A stretch of DNA of 64,000 nucleotides from Diaphorobacter nitroreducens. GTDB taxonomy: Bacteria > Pseudomonadota > Gammaproteobacteria > Burkholderiales > Burkholderiaceae_C. Shown piece by piece: positions 1 through 8,810 of this stretch. Made by a program: the position numbers and the translations under genes. The stretch is taken from positions 62,001 through 126,000 of the forward strand of contig RJVL01000002.1 of the NCBI GenBank assembly GCA_003755025.1, in the 5' to 3' direction. The notes under the pieces are model-generated. The model did not search any database. It was not told the origin of the DNA and worked only from the letters and a program-made list of their open reading frames with translations. Within the stretch, counting starts at the first letter, position 1. Each line of letters opens with the position of its first letter.

Positions 1-810
1 CTGGTGGGCGCGTCCCTGGGCCTGGCGGGCGCTGAGATGCAGACCGCACTCAACAACCCGCTGGCCAGCCCCTTCACGCTGGGCCTGTCGGCAGCAGCGG
101 CCGTCGGCGCATCCATCGCCGTCGTGGGCGGCTTCACACTCATGGCCTTCGGCGAGAACCTGGCCGTCCCGCTCTCGGCCTTCGTCTGCGCGGCGGCGGC
201 CACGCTGCTGATCCAGTTGCTTGCGTGGCGCTACGGCGCCACGGTGGACACGGTGGTGCTGTTCGGCATCGCGCTGCTGTTCAGCTTCGAGGCGCTGCTG
301 TGGCTCATGCAGTTCATCGCCGACAGCAATGCGCTGCAGCAGATCGTTTTCTGGACCATGGGCAGTCTCGCGCGCGCCACCTGGAACAAGATCGCCCTCG
401 TGGCCGCCGTGCTGTTGCTGTGCGCGGTCTGGTCCGCCAGGAATGCCTGGCCGCTCACCGCGCTGCGCGCTGGCGAGGACCAGGCCCGCAGCTTCGGCAT
501 CGCGGTCGAGCGGCTGCGCCTCATCACGTTGTTGCGCGTGAGCCTGCTCGCAGGCACGGCGCTCTCGTTCGTGGGAACAATTGGCTTCGTGGGCCTGGTG
601 GGGCCGCACATCGCGCGGTTGCTGCTGGGCGAGGACCACCGCTACTACCTGCCAGGGGCTGCACTTGCGGGCGCGCTCATGCTCTCGGGCGCCTCCATCC
701 TCAGCAAGGTGCTGGTGCCCGGCGTGGTCCTGCCCATCGGCATCATCACCGCGCTGGTGGGCGTGCCCATGTTCCTGGCCCTGGTGCTGGGCCGCCGGAG
801 GGGCGCATGA
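1..810 (+). CDS. FecCD-family iron-siderophore ABC transporter permease, 5'-truncated by window edge
   Basis: This is the C-terminal part of an inner-membrane permease that moves ferric siderophore or a related chelate from periplasm to cytoplasm. The reading frame is already open at base 1, so the true start lies outside the window; about 269 codons are visible. The sequence is strongly hydrophobic with repeated membrane segments. It carries the family signature GFVGLVGPHIARLLLG followed by an Asp-His-Arg, near residue 195 of the visible part, which is the region contacting the ATPase in BtuC/FecCD proteins. Its stop overlaps the start of the ATPase gene (ATGA), so the two are translationally coupled. 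The substrate cannot be read from the sequence; the receptor downstream points to a siderophore. Confidence 0.9.
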   Translation: MVGASLGLAGAEMQTALNNPLASPFTLGLSAAAAVGASIAVVGGFTLMAFGENLAVPLSAFVCAAAATLLIQLLAWRYGATVDTVVLFGIALLFSFEALLWLMQFIADSNALQQIVFWTMGSLARATWNKIALVAAVLLLCAVWSARNAWPLTALRAGEDQARSFGIAVERLRLITLLRVSLLAGTALSFVGTIGFVGLVGPHIARLLLGEDHRYYLPGAALAGALMLSGASILSKVLVPGVVLPIGIITALVGVPMFLALVLGRRRGA

Positions 811-1616
811 GCGCGGGGCTGGAGCTGCGCCGCCTGAGCGTGGGCTACCCGCGCCGGCCCGTATTCGAAGGGCTGGACCTGGAATGCGTCGCCCCAGGCG
901 CGCTCGTGGCGCTCGTCGGCCCGAACGCCGTGGGCAAGTCCACGCTGCTTAAGGCGATCGCCGGGCTGCGGCCGGCACGCGGACAGGTGCTGCTGGACGG
1001 CACCGACCTCGCCACCCTGCCCCCGCGCGCACGCCTGCGCCGCGTGGGCTACCTGCCCCAGGCACTGCCCCAGGCCACCTCGCTCGTGGCTTACGAGGCC
1101 ATGCTGAGCGCGCTGCGCGCGAGCCGCCCCGAACTGGGCCGCGAACCGGCCGAGGCCGCCATCGCCGGCGTGTTCGCCGCGCTGGAACTCGATGCGCTGG
1201 CCCTGCGCCCCCTGGCCGAACTCTCCGGCGGGCAGCGTCAGATGGTCGGTCTGGCCCAGGTGCTGGTGCGTGCGCCGCGCCTGATGCTGCTGGACGAGCC
1301 CACCAGCGCGCTCGACCTGCGTTGGCAACTAAGGGTGCTGCACGCCGTGCGCGCCCTGGTAGCCGAAGGGCGAACGCTCGCCGTGATCGCATTGCACGAT
1401 CTGAACCTGGCCTTGCGTTTTTGCGACCACATCGTGGTGCTGGGCCAGGGCCACCCGCACAACCGCCTCCTCGCCGCCGGCCGCCCGGCCGAGGTCCTCA
1501 CGCCCCCGCTGCTGCAAGCCGCCTACGGCGTGCGCGCGCGCGTGGAACGCTGCAGCCTGGGCCACCCCCTGGTGCTGGCCGACGAAGCGAGCTCCCCCAC
1601 ACACGACGTCCCATGA
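807..1616 (+). CDS. Iron-siderophore ABC transporter ATP-binding protein (FecE/FepC type)
   Basis: This cytoplasmic ATPase of 269 aa powers the FecCD permease encoded just upstream. Walker A is GPNAVGKST (around residues 37-45), the ABC signature is LSGGQRQMV, Walker B is LMLLDEPTSALD, and the switch histidine is in ALHDLN. All key elements are intact. The ATG at 807 overlaps the permease stop in ATGA, and its own TGA overlaps the ATG of the next gene in the same way. This is a tightly coupled uptake operon. The length is normal for the FepC/FecE group. Substrate specificity is inferred only from context. Confidence 0.92.
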   Translation: MSAGLELRRLSVGYPRRPVFEGLDLECVAPGALVALVGPNAVGKSTLLKAIAGLRPARGQVLLDGTDLATLPPRARLRRVGYLPQALPQATSLVAYEAMLSALRASRPELGREPAEAAIAGVFAALELDALALRPLAELSGGQRQMVGLAQVLVRAPRLMLLDEPTSALDLRWQLRVLHAVRALVAEGRTLAVIALHDLNLALRFCDHIVVLGQGHPHNRLLAAGRPAEVLTPPLLQAAYGVRARVERCSLGHPLVLADEASSPTHDVP

Positions 1617-1921
1617 TCCACGCCCGCGGCCATGTGCGCACCCCCGAGGCCAGCCGCTGGCTGCAGCGCCTGTGCCACCACTTCAGTCGAAAGATCGCCG
1701 TGCGCTATGACGAGCACGAGGGCCACGCCGAGTTCCCCTGGGGCCTGTGCGACATGCACGCCGACGACACCGCGCTGCACTTCGCATGCCGTGCGCAGGA
1801 CGCGCAGCAGTTGGCGCGCGTGCGCTTCGCCATCGACGAGCACGTGAAGTTGTTCTCGCGCAAGCACCCGCTGGCGGTGCAGTGGCACGCATGCACACCT
1901 GCAGCCGACGGCACGCCGTAG
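1613..1921 (+). CDS. DUF2218 family protein in siderophore uptake operon
   Basis: This small soluble protein of 102 aa resembles DUF2218. Visible family features are the N-terminal HVRTPEASRWLQRLCHHFS, an acidic-histidine stretch YDEHEGHAEFPWG, and a C-terminal HVKLFSRKHPLAVQWH. It has no signal peptide or membrane segment, so it is probably cytoplasmic. The start codon overlaps the ATPase stop, and the TonB receptor begins about 45 bp downstream, which ties it to siderophore uptake. DUF2218 genes commonly lie beside siderophore genes, but the biochemical role is not established. The many His and Asp residues would suit metal or chelate handling; that is speculation. Confidence 0.8.
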   Translation: MIHARGHVRTPEASRWLQRLCHHFSRKIAVRYDEHEGHAEFPWGLCDMHADDTALHFACRAQDAQQLARVRFAIDEHVKLFSRKHPLAVQWHACTPAADGTP

Positions 1922-1966
1922 CGCCCATCCACCAGACATCGTTTTTTTGTGCTTGAGGATAGAACT

Positions 1967-4117
1967 ATGCAGAACCCTTCGATCCGCCAACCGCGGCTCC
2001 ATTCCATCGCGCTGGCGTTGCTGGCAACCGGGGCCGGCTCGGCGGCCCTGGCCCAGGCGGCAGCGCCCGCCGCAGGTGAGGCCGCCGCCCTGCCGCAAGT
2101 CACCGTGCGCAGCAAATACGAGCGCGAGGACCTGCCCGTGCGTGCGCCCGGCCACAAGGCCGCCTCGGGCGCGCGCCTGGGCATCCTGGGGGCCACCTCC
2201 ATCATGGAGGCGCCCGTGCACGTCAACGCCTACACCCGCGAACTCGCCGAGGACTGGTCGGCCCTCACGCTGCAGGACGTGCTGGAGAACGACGCGGCCG
2301 TGGTCTTCACCACCAACAAGAACCACATGCTGCAGAACTTCAACCTGCGCGGCCTGGACATGAACGCGATGGACATCGCCACCAATGGCCTGTACGGCAT
2401 CGCGCCGTCCAACTCGGTGCCGATCGAAATGTTCGAGCGCGTGGAGGTGCTGCGCGGGCCGAACGTGCTGCTCTCCGGCATGCCGCCCCTGTCCAGCGTG
2501 GCAGGCACCGTGAACATGGTGACCAAGCGTGCGCTGGCCCAACCCATTGCGGACCTGACGCTGACTTATGGCACGCACTCCTACTTCCAGGCCCACGCCG
2601 ACGTGGGCAAACGCTTCGGTGATGAAAAGCGCCTGGGCGTGCGCTTCAATGGTGTTTATGGCGATGGCGAGATGGGCGCCAAGGACGAGAGCCAGACCCG
2701 CCGCGTCGGCGCGCTGGGACTGGACTACCTGGGCGACCGCTCCCGCTTCTCGCTGGACCTGTACAACAGCGTCAACAAGATCGACAACGGCAGCCCCGGC
2801 ATCTTCAACTTCCTGGGCAATGCGTCGATCCGCGGCGTCGGCTACCTGCTGGAGGCGCCCTCCGGTGACACCAACATGTTCCGAGGCACCCATGGCAAGT
2901 ACGACAACAGCGGCGCGCTGGCCCGCGCGGAGTTCGACTTCACACAGGACTGGCAGGGTTACTTCGCGCTGGGCGGCTCCGAAGCCGAGGGCAAGGGCTT
3001 GCTGTTCGGCACCCGCGCCTTCGTCACCGGCGCGGACGGCACCACCCGCGGCGCGATCTACCACGTGCACACCCAGTCCGAGCGCCGCACGGCCGAGGCC
3101 GGGGTGATCGGCAAGTTCGAGACGGGCGCTGTCCGCCACCGCTTGCAGTTGTCTGCCAATCTCCTCAAGCACAAGGAAGGGAGCGTGAACACGGCCTGCA
3201 ACTACTGCTACACCACGAACATGTACGAGCCGTTGGTCCCCAGCTTCCCGGCGGCGCCGGTGTGGAAGGGCTACACCACCGAGACCGAGTTCCGCTCGCT
3301 GGCCGTGGCCGACACCCTCGCCTTCGCCGGCGAGAAGCTGCTGCTGACCGTGGGCGGGCGCCACCAGACGGTGAAGACGCCGCTGGTGAACGGCGTGGCC
3401 AGCGACTACAGCAAGAGCCGCTTCTCGCCCATGGTGGCCGCCGTCGTGCGCCCCTGGGGTGACGATATTGCCCTGTTCGGCAACTACACCGAGGGGCTGG
3501 AGCCCGGCCAGACCGTGGGTGTAGGCTATGCCAACGCGGGCGAATCGCTCGCCCCCCGCGTCACCAAGCAGGCGGAGCTCGGCGTGAAGCTGCAAACGGG
3601 TGCGCTGACGCACACCTTCAGCGCCTACCAGATCAAGCGCCCCTCGTTCACCGGCGTTGCCCCCGCCGCCCTGGTGGAGGACGGCGAGCAGCGCCTGCGC
3701 GGTCTGGAGTGGAGCCTGTACGGCATGCTGACCGAGAACCTGTCGCTGCTGGGCGGTATCACGCGCATCGAGTCCGAGCAGCGCAACACCGGCCGGGAAA
3801 CCTTTGGCGTGCCGGAATGGCGGCTGCGCATCGGCGCCGACTGGCAGACCCCTGTGCAGGGCCTGAAGGTGGGGGGCCGCGTGATCCACACCGGCTCACA
3901 ATGGGCCGACTCCGGCAACCGCATCCGCGTACCGTCGTGGAACCGCCTGGACCTGAACGCCAGCTACGCCGCCACTTTCGGCGCCACCCCCGTGCGCTTC
4001 AACGCCAGCGTGGAGAACGTGACCGACAAGAACTACTGGATCGGCACGTTCGGCGATGGCTTCGTGATGCCTGGCGCACCACGCACCTTCAAGGTGTCCG
4101 CAACGGTCTCGTTCTGA
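1967..4117 (+). CDS. TonB-dependent siderophore receptor
   Basis: This outer-membrane gated barrel of 716 aa imports a ferric siderophore using TonB energy. The N-terminus is a signal peptide ending near AALAQA, followed by a TonB box-like LPQVTVRSK and a plug domain (roughly residues 70-180, with LRGLDMNAMDIATNG and VEVLRGPNVLLSGMPP). The beta-barrel ends in TFKVSATVSF with the C-terminal Phe expected for Bam-inserted proteins. I chose the ATG at 1967 because GAGG lies 8 bp upstream; a GTG at 1949 in the same frame lacks this. A Cys pair (CNYC) in the barrel, around residue 415, probably sits in an external loop. The ligand is unknown. No convincing Fur box is visible in the 45 bp upstream. 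Confidence 0.93.
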   Translation: MQNPSIRQPRLHSIALALLATGAGSAALAQAAAPAAGEAAALPQVTVRSKYEREDLPVRAPGHKAASGARLGILGATSIMEAPVHVNAYTRELAEDWSALTLQDVLENDAAVVFTTNKNHMLQNFNLRGLDMNAMDIATNGLYGIAPSNSVPIEMFERVEVLRGPNVLLSGMPPLSSVAGTVNMVTKRALAQPIADLTLTYGTHSYFQAHADVGKRFGDEKRLGVRFNGVYGDGEMGAKDESQTRRVGALGLDYLGDRSRFSLDLYNSVNKIDNGSPGIFNFLGNASIRGVGYLLEAPSGDTNMFRGTHGKYDNSGALARAEFDFTQDWQGYFALGGSEAEGKGLLFGTRAFVTGADGTTRGAIYHVHTQSERRTAEAGVIGKFETGAVRHRLQLSANLLKHKEGSVNTACNYCYTTNMYEPLVPSFPAAPVWKGYTTETEFRSLAVADTLAFAGEKLLLTVGGRHQTVKTPLVNGVASDYSKSRFSPMVAAVVRPWGDDIALFGNYTEGLEPGQTVGVGYANAGESLAPRVTKQAELGVKLQTGALTHTFSAYQIKRPSFTGVAPAALVEDGEQRLRGLEWSLYGMLTENLSLLGGITRIESEQRNTGRETFGVPEWRLRIGADWQTPVQGLKVGGRVIHTGSQWADSGNRIRVPSWNRLDLNASYAATFGATPVRFNASVENVTDKNYWIGTFGDGFVMPGAPRTFKVSATVSF

Positions 4118-4186
4118 CGAGGCTCAGCGCGCCCCGCCGGCCGCATGCATGCGGCCGGGACCGCTGCCCAATGCCCGACGCACGCC

Positions 4187-4459
4187 ATGCCCGTCTTCAC
4201 CCTCCTCGGCCTGGCCGCCAGCACGCTGGCCTGCCTGTGCCTCTACGCCGCCTCGCCCCACCAGCGCCTGTGGGCGGCGCCCTGGCCGCTCCGCCCCGCA
4301 CGCATCGCGGGCGCGGCGCTGCTGCTGCTCTCCTGGCTGGCGCTGGTGCAGGACCTGCACCGCCTGGCCGCCGCCTTCGTCCTGGGCACCACGCTGATGC
4401 TGGCGCTCGCCGTACTGCCCTATGCAGGAGCACTGATCCATGCCCGCCGCACGCCATGA
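4187..4459 (+). CDS. DUF3325-like small inner-membrane protein
   Basis: A hydrophobic protein of 90 aa with about three membrane segments and the motif LYAASPHQRLW after the first, as in DUF3325 proteins. It lies 69 bp after the siderophore receptor stop and overlaps the next gene by 20 bp, so it is part of the same iron-uptake operon. The DUF3325 / DUF3649 / PepSY trio often follows TonB-dependent receptors in proteobacteria, and the trio is thought to act at the inner membrane in releasing or reducing iron from chelates. The role of this subunit is unknown. An in-frame ATG at 4145 would add 14 residues; 4187 gives a normal membrane-protein N-terminus. Confidence 0.72.
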   Translation: MPVFTLLGLAASTLACLCLYAASPHQRLWAAPWPLRPARIAGAALLLLSWLALVQDLHRLAAAFVLGTTLMLALAVLPYAGALIHARRTP

Positions 4460-4739
4460 CCCCATCCGGCCCGACTGGGTCTCCAAAACCCTGGCCGGCT
4501 TGGTGCTGGGCCTTTGCCTGGCCCTTATCGCCTCAGCCCTGCTGATGACGCAACTGCGCGACATGCCGCTTGCGGTGGGCGGGCAGCTCGCCATGTGGCT
4601 GGTGCCCCCGGTGTGGCTGGGCGTGCTGTCCGGCGTGTATTTCTTCAGAAGCGGCCGGCACGCCTGGGCCTGGCTGCTGGGCGCCAATGCCGTGGGCCTG
4701 GGCCTGTGGTGGCTGCTGTGGCAAGGGGGCGCGGCATGA
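4440..4739 (+). CDS. DUF3649-like inner-membrane protein
   Basis: A 99-aa protein with three predicted membrane helices. It starts with a short basic cytoplasmic stretch (PAARHDPIRPDWVSK) and contains the phrase WLVPPVWLGVLSGVYFF, resembling DUF3649 iron-uptake-associated proteins. The start overlaps the DUF3325-like gene by 20 bp and the stop overlaps the PepSY gene in ATGA, so the three are likely translated together. Function is inferred only from this conserved neighbourhood. Confidence 0.72.
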   Translation: MPAARHDPIRPDWVSKTLAGLVLGLCLALIASALLMTQLRDMPLAVGGQLAMWLVPPVWLGVLSGVYFFRSGRHAWAWLLGANAVGLGLWWLLWQGGAA

Positions 4740-6367
4740 GGGCCGACCACGTTCGCATCTACAAGTCCGTTCATACCTGGACGGGCATCCTGAGCGGCCT
4801 GGCGCTGTTCATCGCGTTCTACGCCGGGGCGCTCACGGTGTTCAAGGAGCCCTTGCGCCAATGGTCCACGCCGCCCGCGGCCGGCATGCAGCCCGTGCCG
4901 ATGGACGAGGCACAGCCGCTCATCGCGCAAGCCCTGGCCACCGTGCCCCCCTCCGTGCGCGCCACGGTGCTCTCGCTGCGGGGCGATGGCGCTATTCCGC
5001 GCCTGGAATGGCAGGTACGCGCGCCCGGCGCCGACGACCACGACGAGGGCGCCGCCCGCCACTACTCCGCCACGCTGGGCGCGGACGGCAGCTTGCAGGT
5101 GCGCGAACAACCACCATCACGGCTGGTGGAGTTCATCGACGTGCTGCACCGCGTCGTCGGACTGCCCGTGGATTCGGACCCGAACCGCTGGGTCATGGGG
5201 GCGGTCTCGGCGCTGTACTTCGTGGCGCTGGTCTCCGGCGTCGTGGTGCTGCTGCCCTCGCTGGCCAAGGATTTCTTCGCACTGCGCGTGGGCAAGAACA
5301 CCAAGCGCATGTGGCTGGACGCGCACAACGTGGTGGGCATCGTCAGCCTGCCGTTTCACATGGTCATGGCACTGAGCGCCGTGGTGTTCGCCTACCACGA
5401 CCAGATCTACGCCCTGCAGGACAGGCTGCTGCACCAGGGCCGGTGGTCGCAGTCCTCCGCCAGGCCCCCGGCGCTGCCCGGCGCCGCGTCAGCGCGCGAC
5501 CCCGCCGACATGCTCCTGCCATCGCAGCTCGTGCGTATCGCCAGGCAAGCGGCGCCGGGCTTCGAGCCCACCGCCCTGCACTACGCGCAAGTGACGGGCC
5601 CGCGGCCCCTGGTGCGTGTGTGGGGCAAACACCCCCAGGACATCGCGCCGCGCGCCATGGGCGGGTTTGCCGCGATCGATCCGTACAGCGGCAAGCTCCT
5701 GTCGGCCGACTACCTCCCGGGCGCGCAGAGTACGCCCAACCTGCTCATCAGCAGCTTCTTCGCGCTGCACATGGCCTCGTTCGGTGGCACGGCCGTGCTG
5801 TGGCTGTACTTCCTGCTGGGGCTGGCGGGCGCATGGCTGTTCTACAGCGGCAATCTGCTGTGGGTCGAGACACGGCGCAAGGCCCAGCGCAAGGGCGTGG
5901 GCACCAGCGGCGCCCTGCCCGAGCAGCGGCGCGACACGGCCCTGATGGCCGCCGCCACGGTGGGCGTGTGCATCGGCTGCGTGGCCGGCCTGTCGCTGAC
6001 CCTGGCCGCGGCCAAGTGGCTGCCGGGGCGCGTGCAGGACATGGCCGCCTGGCACGTGGGCATTTATTACGCGGTGTTTTTCGCCAGCGTGGTCTGGGCC
6101 TTCTTTCGTGGCGCGGCGCGCGCGGCCGCGCCGCTGCTGTGGCTGGCAGTGGCCTGCACGCTGGCCATCCCCGCCTCCAGCCTGCTGGGCTGGTTGGCAC
6201 CAGGCGCCGGTGCCTGGGCGGATGGCGCGCTGCTGGGCGTGGACCTCACTGCGCTCGCAGGGGCGCTGGCACTGGCGTGGATGGCGCGCGCCACGGCGCG
6301 GCGCGTACGCAGCGGGCCACGGGACAGCGTCTGGTCCGCGCCCATGCGCAGGAAAGAATCCGAATAA
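4736..6367 (+). CDS. PepSY-associated TM protein, putative iron-chelate reductase subunit
   Basis: An inner-membrane protein of 543 aa of the PepSY_TM (iron-regulated membrane protein) family. The N-terminus HVRIYKSVHTWTGILSG carries the conserved His in the first helix. Further His-containing helices include LDAHNVVGIVSLPFHMVMA and ALHMASFGGTAVLWLY, separated by periplasmic PepSY-like segments (about residues 45-160 and 255-345). Spaced helix histidines suggest b-type haem ligation and electron transfer to ferric chelates; that is inference from family architecture. The gene is the last of the iron operon and overlaps the DUF3649 stop. A palindromic repeat copy follows directly and may end transcription. 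Confidence 0.82.
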   Translation: MRADHVRIYKSVHTWTGILSGLALFIAFYAGALTVFKEPLRQWSTPPAAGMQPVPMDEAQPLIAQALATVPPSVRATVLSLRGDGAIPRLEWQVRAPGADDHDEGAARHYSATLGADGSLQVREQPPSRLVEFIDVLHRVVGLPVDSDPNRWVMGAVSALYFVALVSGVVVLLPSLAKDFFALRVGKNTKRMWLDAHNVVGIVSLPFHMVMALSAVVFAYHDQIYALQDRLLHQGRWSQSSARPPALPGAASARDPADMLLPSQLVRIARQAAPGFEPTALHYAQVTGPRPLVRVWGKHPQDIAPRAMGGFAAIDPYSGKLLSADYLPGAQSTPNLLISSFFALHMASFGGTAVLWLYFLLGLAGAWLFYSGNLLWVETRRKAQRKGVGTSGALPEQRRDTALMAAATVGVCIGCVAGLSLTLAAAKWLPGRVQDMAAWHVGIYYAVFFASVVWAFFRGAARAAAPLLWLAVACTLAIPASSLLGWLAPGAGAWADGALLGVDLTALAGALALAWMARATARRVRSGPRDSVWSAPMRRKESE

Positions 6368-6414
6368 AAACAAGCTCCATCGCTTATCCCATAAGCGCTG
6401 ACAGCTATATTTTC
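6367..6414 (-). repeat. Interspersed palindromic repeat, copy 1
   Basis: This copy sits directly after the PepSY stop codon. The core is a perfect hairpin CGCTTAT-ccc-ATAAGCG (6381-6397), flanked by the family's AGCTAT end and an A-rich start. It lies between convergent genes and could act as a bidirectional terminator-like hairpin. Confidence 0.85.
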
Positions 6415-6421
6415 CATAGCA

Positions 6422-7297
6422 TTATCCGCGCCGCGATGCCTGGTACAGCCCCTGCACCTTGGGCACGTTCTGCTCCAGCTCGCGGATGCGGTCGGGCCCC
6501 GACGGGTGGGTGGACAGGAACGCGATGCCGCCGTTGCCCGTGGCCTCGCCCATCTTGCGCCACAGGCTCACGGCGGCCTGGGGGTTGTAGCCCGCGCGGG
6601 CGGCCAGCTCCAGGCCGACCAGGTCCGCGTCGGTCTCGTCGGAGCGGCTGAACTTGAGCGTGAGCAGCTGCGTCCCCAGGTTGGCGGCTGCATTGCCCAG
6701 GTCGCCCAGGCCCAGCAGCTGCGCGCCCAGCGACAGGCCGATGCTGGTGGCCTGGCTCTTGGCCACGCGCGAGCGCGCATGCTCGCGCAGCGCGTGGGCC
6801 ATCTCATGGCCCATGACCATGGCGATCTCGTCGTCGGTCAGCTTGAGCTGGTCCAGGATGCCCGTGTAGAACGCAATCTTGCCGCCGGGCATGCAGAAGG
6901 CGTTGATCTGCTTGCTGCCGATCAGGTTGACCTCCCAGCGCCACTGCGCGGCGCGGCTGTTCCACTGCGCGGCGTACGGAATGATCTGCCGCGCGATCGC
7001 GCGCAGCTTGAGCAGCTGGGGGTGGTTGTCCGGCGCCAGTGCGCGCTTGGCCTTGGCCTGCGCCAGCAACTGGCTGTACTGCTGGACAGCGGAGTCTTCC
7101 AGCGTCTCGGCCGGCACCAGCCGGCGCATGCCCGAGGCCGACCCCACCTCCACCTGCGCCGCGACCGGCAGCACGAGCGTGCCAGCCGCCGCCAGCACGA
7201 AGGCGCGGCGCGCCTGCCAGGTGCCGCCCCGCGCGGCACAGCAACGGCAGCCCGCATCCACGGGCAACGGGGGCACAGAGACGGTGGGGCTGTTCAT
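6422..7297 (-). CDS. M48-family metalloprotease (periplasmic, LoiP/BepA-like)
   Basis: A zinc endopeptidase of 291 aa. The active site HEMAH places the zinc ligands at H164 and H168 with catalytic E165; the third ligand is probably E221 in SRSDETDADLVG. The N-terminus has an arginine pair before a hydrophobic stretch (QARRAFVLAAAGTLVLPVAA), so it is exported, possibly by Tat, and acts on envelope proteins. The start at 7297 (MNSPTVS) is one choice; an in-frame ATG at 7375 would lengthen the N-terminus without adding a domain. The Cys cluster CRCC before the signal segment is unusual and may mean the real start is further in. It follows a small exported protein gene on the same strand. Confidence 0.85.
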   Translation of the reverse strand: MNSPTVSVPPLPVDAGCRCCAARGGTWQARRAFVLAAAGTLVLPVAAQVEVGSASGMRRLVPAETLEDSAVQQYSQLLAQAKAKRALAPDNHPQLLKLRAIARQIIPYAAQWNSRAAQWRWEVNLIGSKQINAFCMPGGKIAFYTGILDQLKLTDDEIAMVMGHEMAHALREHARSRVAKSQATSIGLSLGAQLLGLGDLGNAAANLGTQLLTLKFSRSDETDADLVGLELAARAGYNPQAAVSLWRKMGEATGNGGIAFLSTHPSGPDRIRELEQNVPKVQGLYQASRRG

Positions 7298-7382
7298 GGG
7301 CAGCAGTCTAGCGGCGCGCGTCACCGCCTGCATGTAGGCGGGCAGGCACTGCGCCACGACGGCAGCGGGAACCATGCGCGGG

Positions 7383-7718
7383 TCAATCGTCGTTGTCTTC
7401 CCATTCGCGGCGCCAGCGCTTGTATGCCTTCTTCTGCTCCTTGTGATGGCGTTTGCGCCACTTCTTCCATTCGTCGTGGTCATCGTCATCGTCGCGCCAG
7501 TGGGGCGCGTACACGGGCTGTGGCACGACCATCACGGGGCGCGGCGCATAGACGGGGCGGGGCACGACGTAGGCGGGTGGCGGCGCCACATACACCGGGG
7601 CCGGCTCGGCATAGATGGGGCCTGGAAGGCCGATGCCCACGCTCACGTTCACTTCGGCTTGGGCACAGGCGGCCGCCAGGCCCAGGAGGGCCGCGACCGC
7701 GCGCTGGCGATGGTTCAT
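7383..7718 (-). CDS. Small exported Pro/Tyr/Val-rich protein with charged C-terminus
   Basis: A 111-aa protein with a clear signal peptide (cleavage near ACAQA), then a proline-tyrosine-valine repeat region built on the unit PxPVYxxP, an acidic run DDDDDHDEW, and a highly basic tail of KKWRKRHHKEQKK type. I do not recognise a characterised family; similar short YXPVYVAP proteins in beta-proteobacteria are annotated as hypothetical. The Shine-Dalgarno AAAGGA is well placed before the ATG at 7718. It is probably periplasmic and disordered; the charged tail could bind envelope polymers. It is co-directional with the M48 protease, 85 bp away. Confidence 0.75.
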   Translation of the reverse strand: MNHRQRAVAALLGLAAACAQAEVNVSVGIGLPGPIYAEPAPVYVAPPPAYVVPRPVYAPRPVMVVPQPVYAPHWRDDDDDHDEWKKWRKRHHKEQKKAYKRWRREWEDNDD

Positions 7719-7834
7719 GGGTTGTCCTTTACGCACCGGCCGACGCGGATGCGCCGGCCCTGGCCTTTCAGGCAACGGCAGCCTGCCCGGCCGGGTTGAC
7801 CGCCGGCTGTAACCAAACGCCAGCAAGTGCAAGC

Positions 7835-8740
7835 TCAGGCAGCGGCGGCGCCCGCAGCAGGCCGGGTTGTGCGCAGTTCCGCCCAGATCACCAGCAACAG
7901 GCCCGCCAACACCGCCGCCAGCCCGCCATAGGCCATGGCGGAAGGTGACTCGCCCACCACCGCCACGGCCAACGCAAAGGCGGTCACCGGCTCGGCCAGC
8001 GCCAGCGTCACGCCGGTGGCGCCGCTGATGTGGCGCAGCGCCGTGCTGAACAGCAGGTAGGCCACGCCCGTGGCCACCAGGCCCAGGTACAGCACGATGC
8101 CCAGCGCCCCCGGCGCCACCGTGGGCGCGCCGCCCAGCAGCAACGCCACGGGCAGCGACAGCAGGCCCGCCGTGCCGAACACGGCCAGGTTCACGACGGC
8201 CGCGCCGGCCTGCGCCACCAGGCGCTTGTTGGTCAGCGCATACATGGCGTACGCCAGCCCCGCCAGCAGGCACAGGGCGATGCCGGTCCAGGGGGCGCGC
8301 ACCGTGCTGCCGCCGTCCAGCGCCATGGCCGCGCCGCCCGCCACGCCCAGCAGCGTGCCCAGCCACCATACGGGGGCCGGCAGCCGCCGCTGCGCCACGG
8401 TCTGCAGCAGGCCCGCCCAGATCGGGCCGCTACCGATGGCCAGGGCCGTGCCCAGGGCCACGCCGGCGGACTTCACGCCCGCGAAGAAGCTCAGGTTGTA
8501 CGTGGCCACGCAGGCGCCCGCCAGCAGCACCGGTCCCCAGCGCAGGCCGCCGCCGCGGCGCACGCGCCAGGCGGGCCAGGCCAGCAGGGCGAAGAAGGCG
8601 CTGGCGATCACCAGGCGCAAAGCGCCCACCCAGTAGGGCGACAGCCCCGCGGGCGCCAGGCTTTGCGCCGTGCCGGTGGTGCCCCAGAGCATGGCGGCCA
8701 GCAGCACCATGGCAATGCTGCGAATCGATGCGGTGTTCAT
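7835..8740 (-). CDS. EamA/DMT-family transporter
   Basis: An inner-membrane protein of 301 aa with ten hydrophobic segments arranged as two EamA repeats. Family-typical phrases are AAMLWGTTGTAQSL in the first helix and GVAYLLFSTALRHISGA with ALAEPVTAFALAV in the second half. Members export amino acids or metabolites, as RhtA does. The substrate cannot be told. It lies about 100 bp downstream of an AraC-type regulator on the same strand, which may control it. Confidence 0.85.
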   Translation of the reverse strand: MNTASIRSIAMVLLAAMLWGTTGTAQSLAPAGLSPYWVGALRLVIASAFFALLAWPAWRVRRGGGLRWGPVLLAGACVATYNLSFFAGVKSAGVALGTALAIGSGPIWAGLLQTVAQRRLPAPVWWLGTLLGVAGGAAMALDGGSTVRAPWTGIALCLLAGLAYAMYALTNKRLVAQAGAAVVNLAVFGTAGLLSLPVALLLGGAPTVAPGALGIVLYLGLVATGVAYLLFSTALRHISGATGVTLALAEPVTAFALAVAVVGESPSAMAYGGLAAVLAGLLLVIWAELRTTRPAAGAAAA

Positions 8741-8810
8741 GCCTGCGATGGTGCCCGCACGCCGCAGGGCAACTATCGAGCAACGCGCGTGGTGCCGCGC
8801 GCTTTACTTC

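Noticed and set aside
1949-1966. GTG start of the TonB-dependent receptor
   Set aside because: The ATG at 1967 has GAGG at the right distance and gives a better signal peptide.
1921-1966. Fur box before the siderophore receptor
   Set aside because: The T-run there does not match the Fur consensus; control is probably further upstream, outside the window.
1523-3889. Open frame of almost 790 codons antisense to the siderophore receptor
   Set aside because: It has antisense-type composition and no motifs, and it overlaps three well-supported genes.
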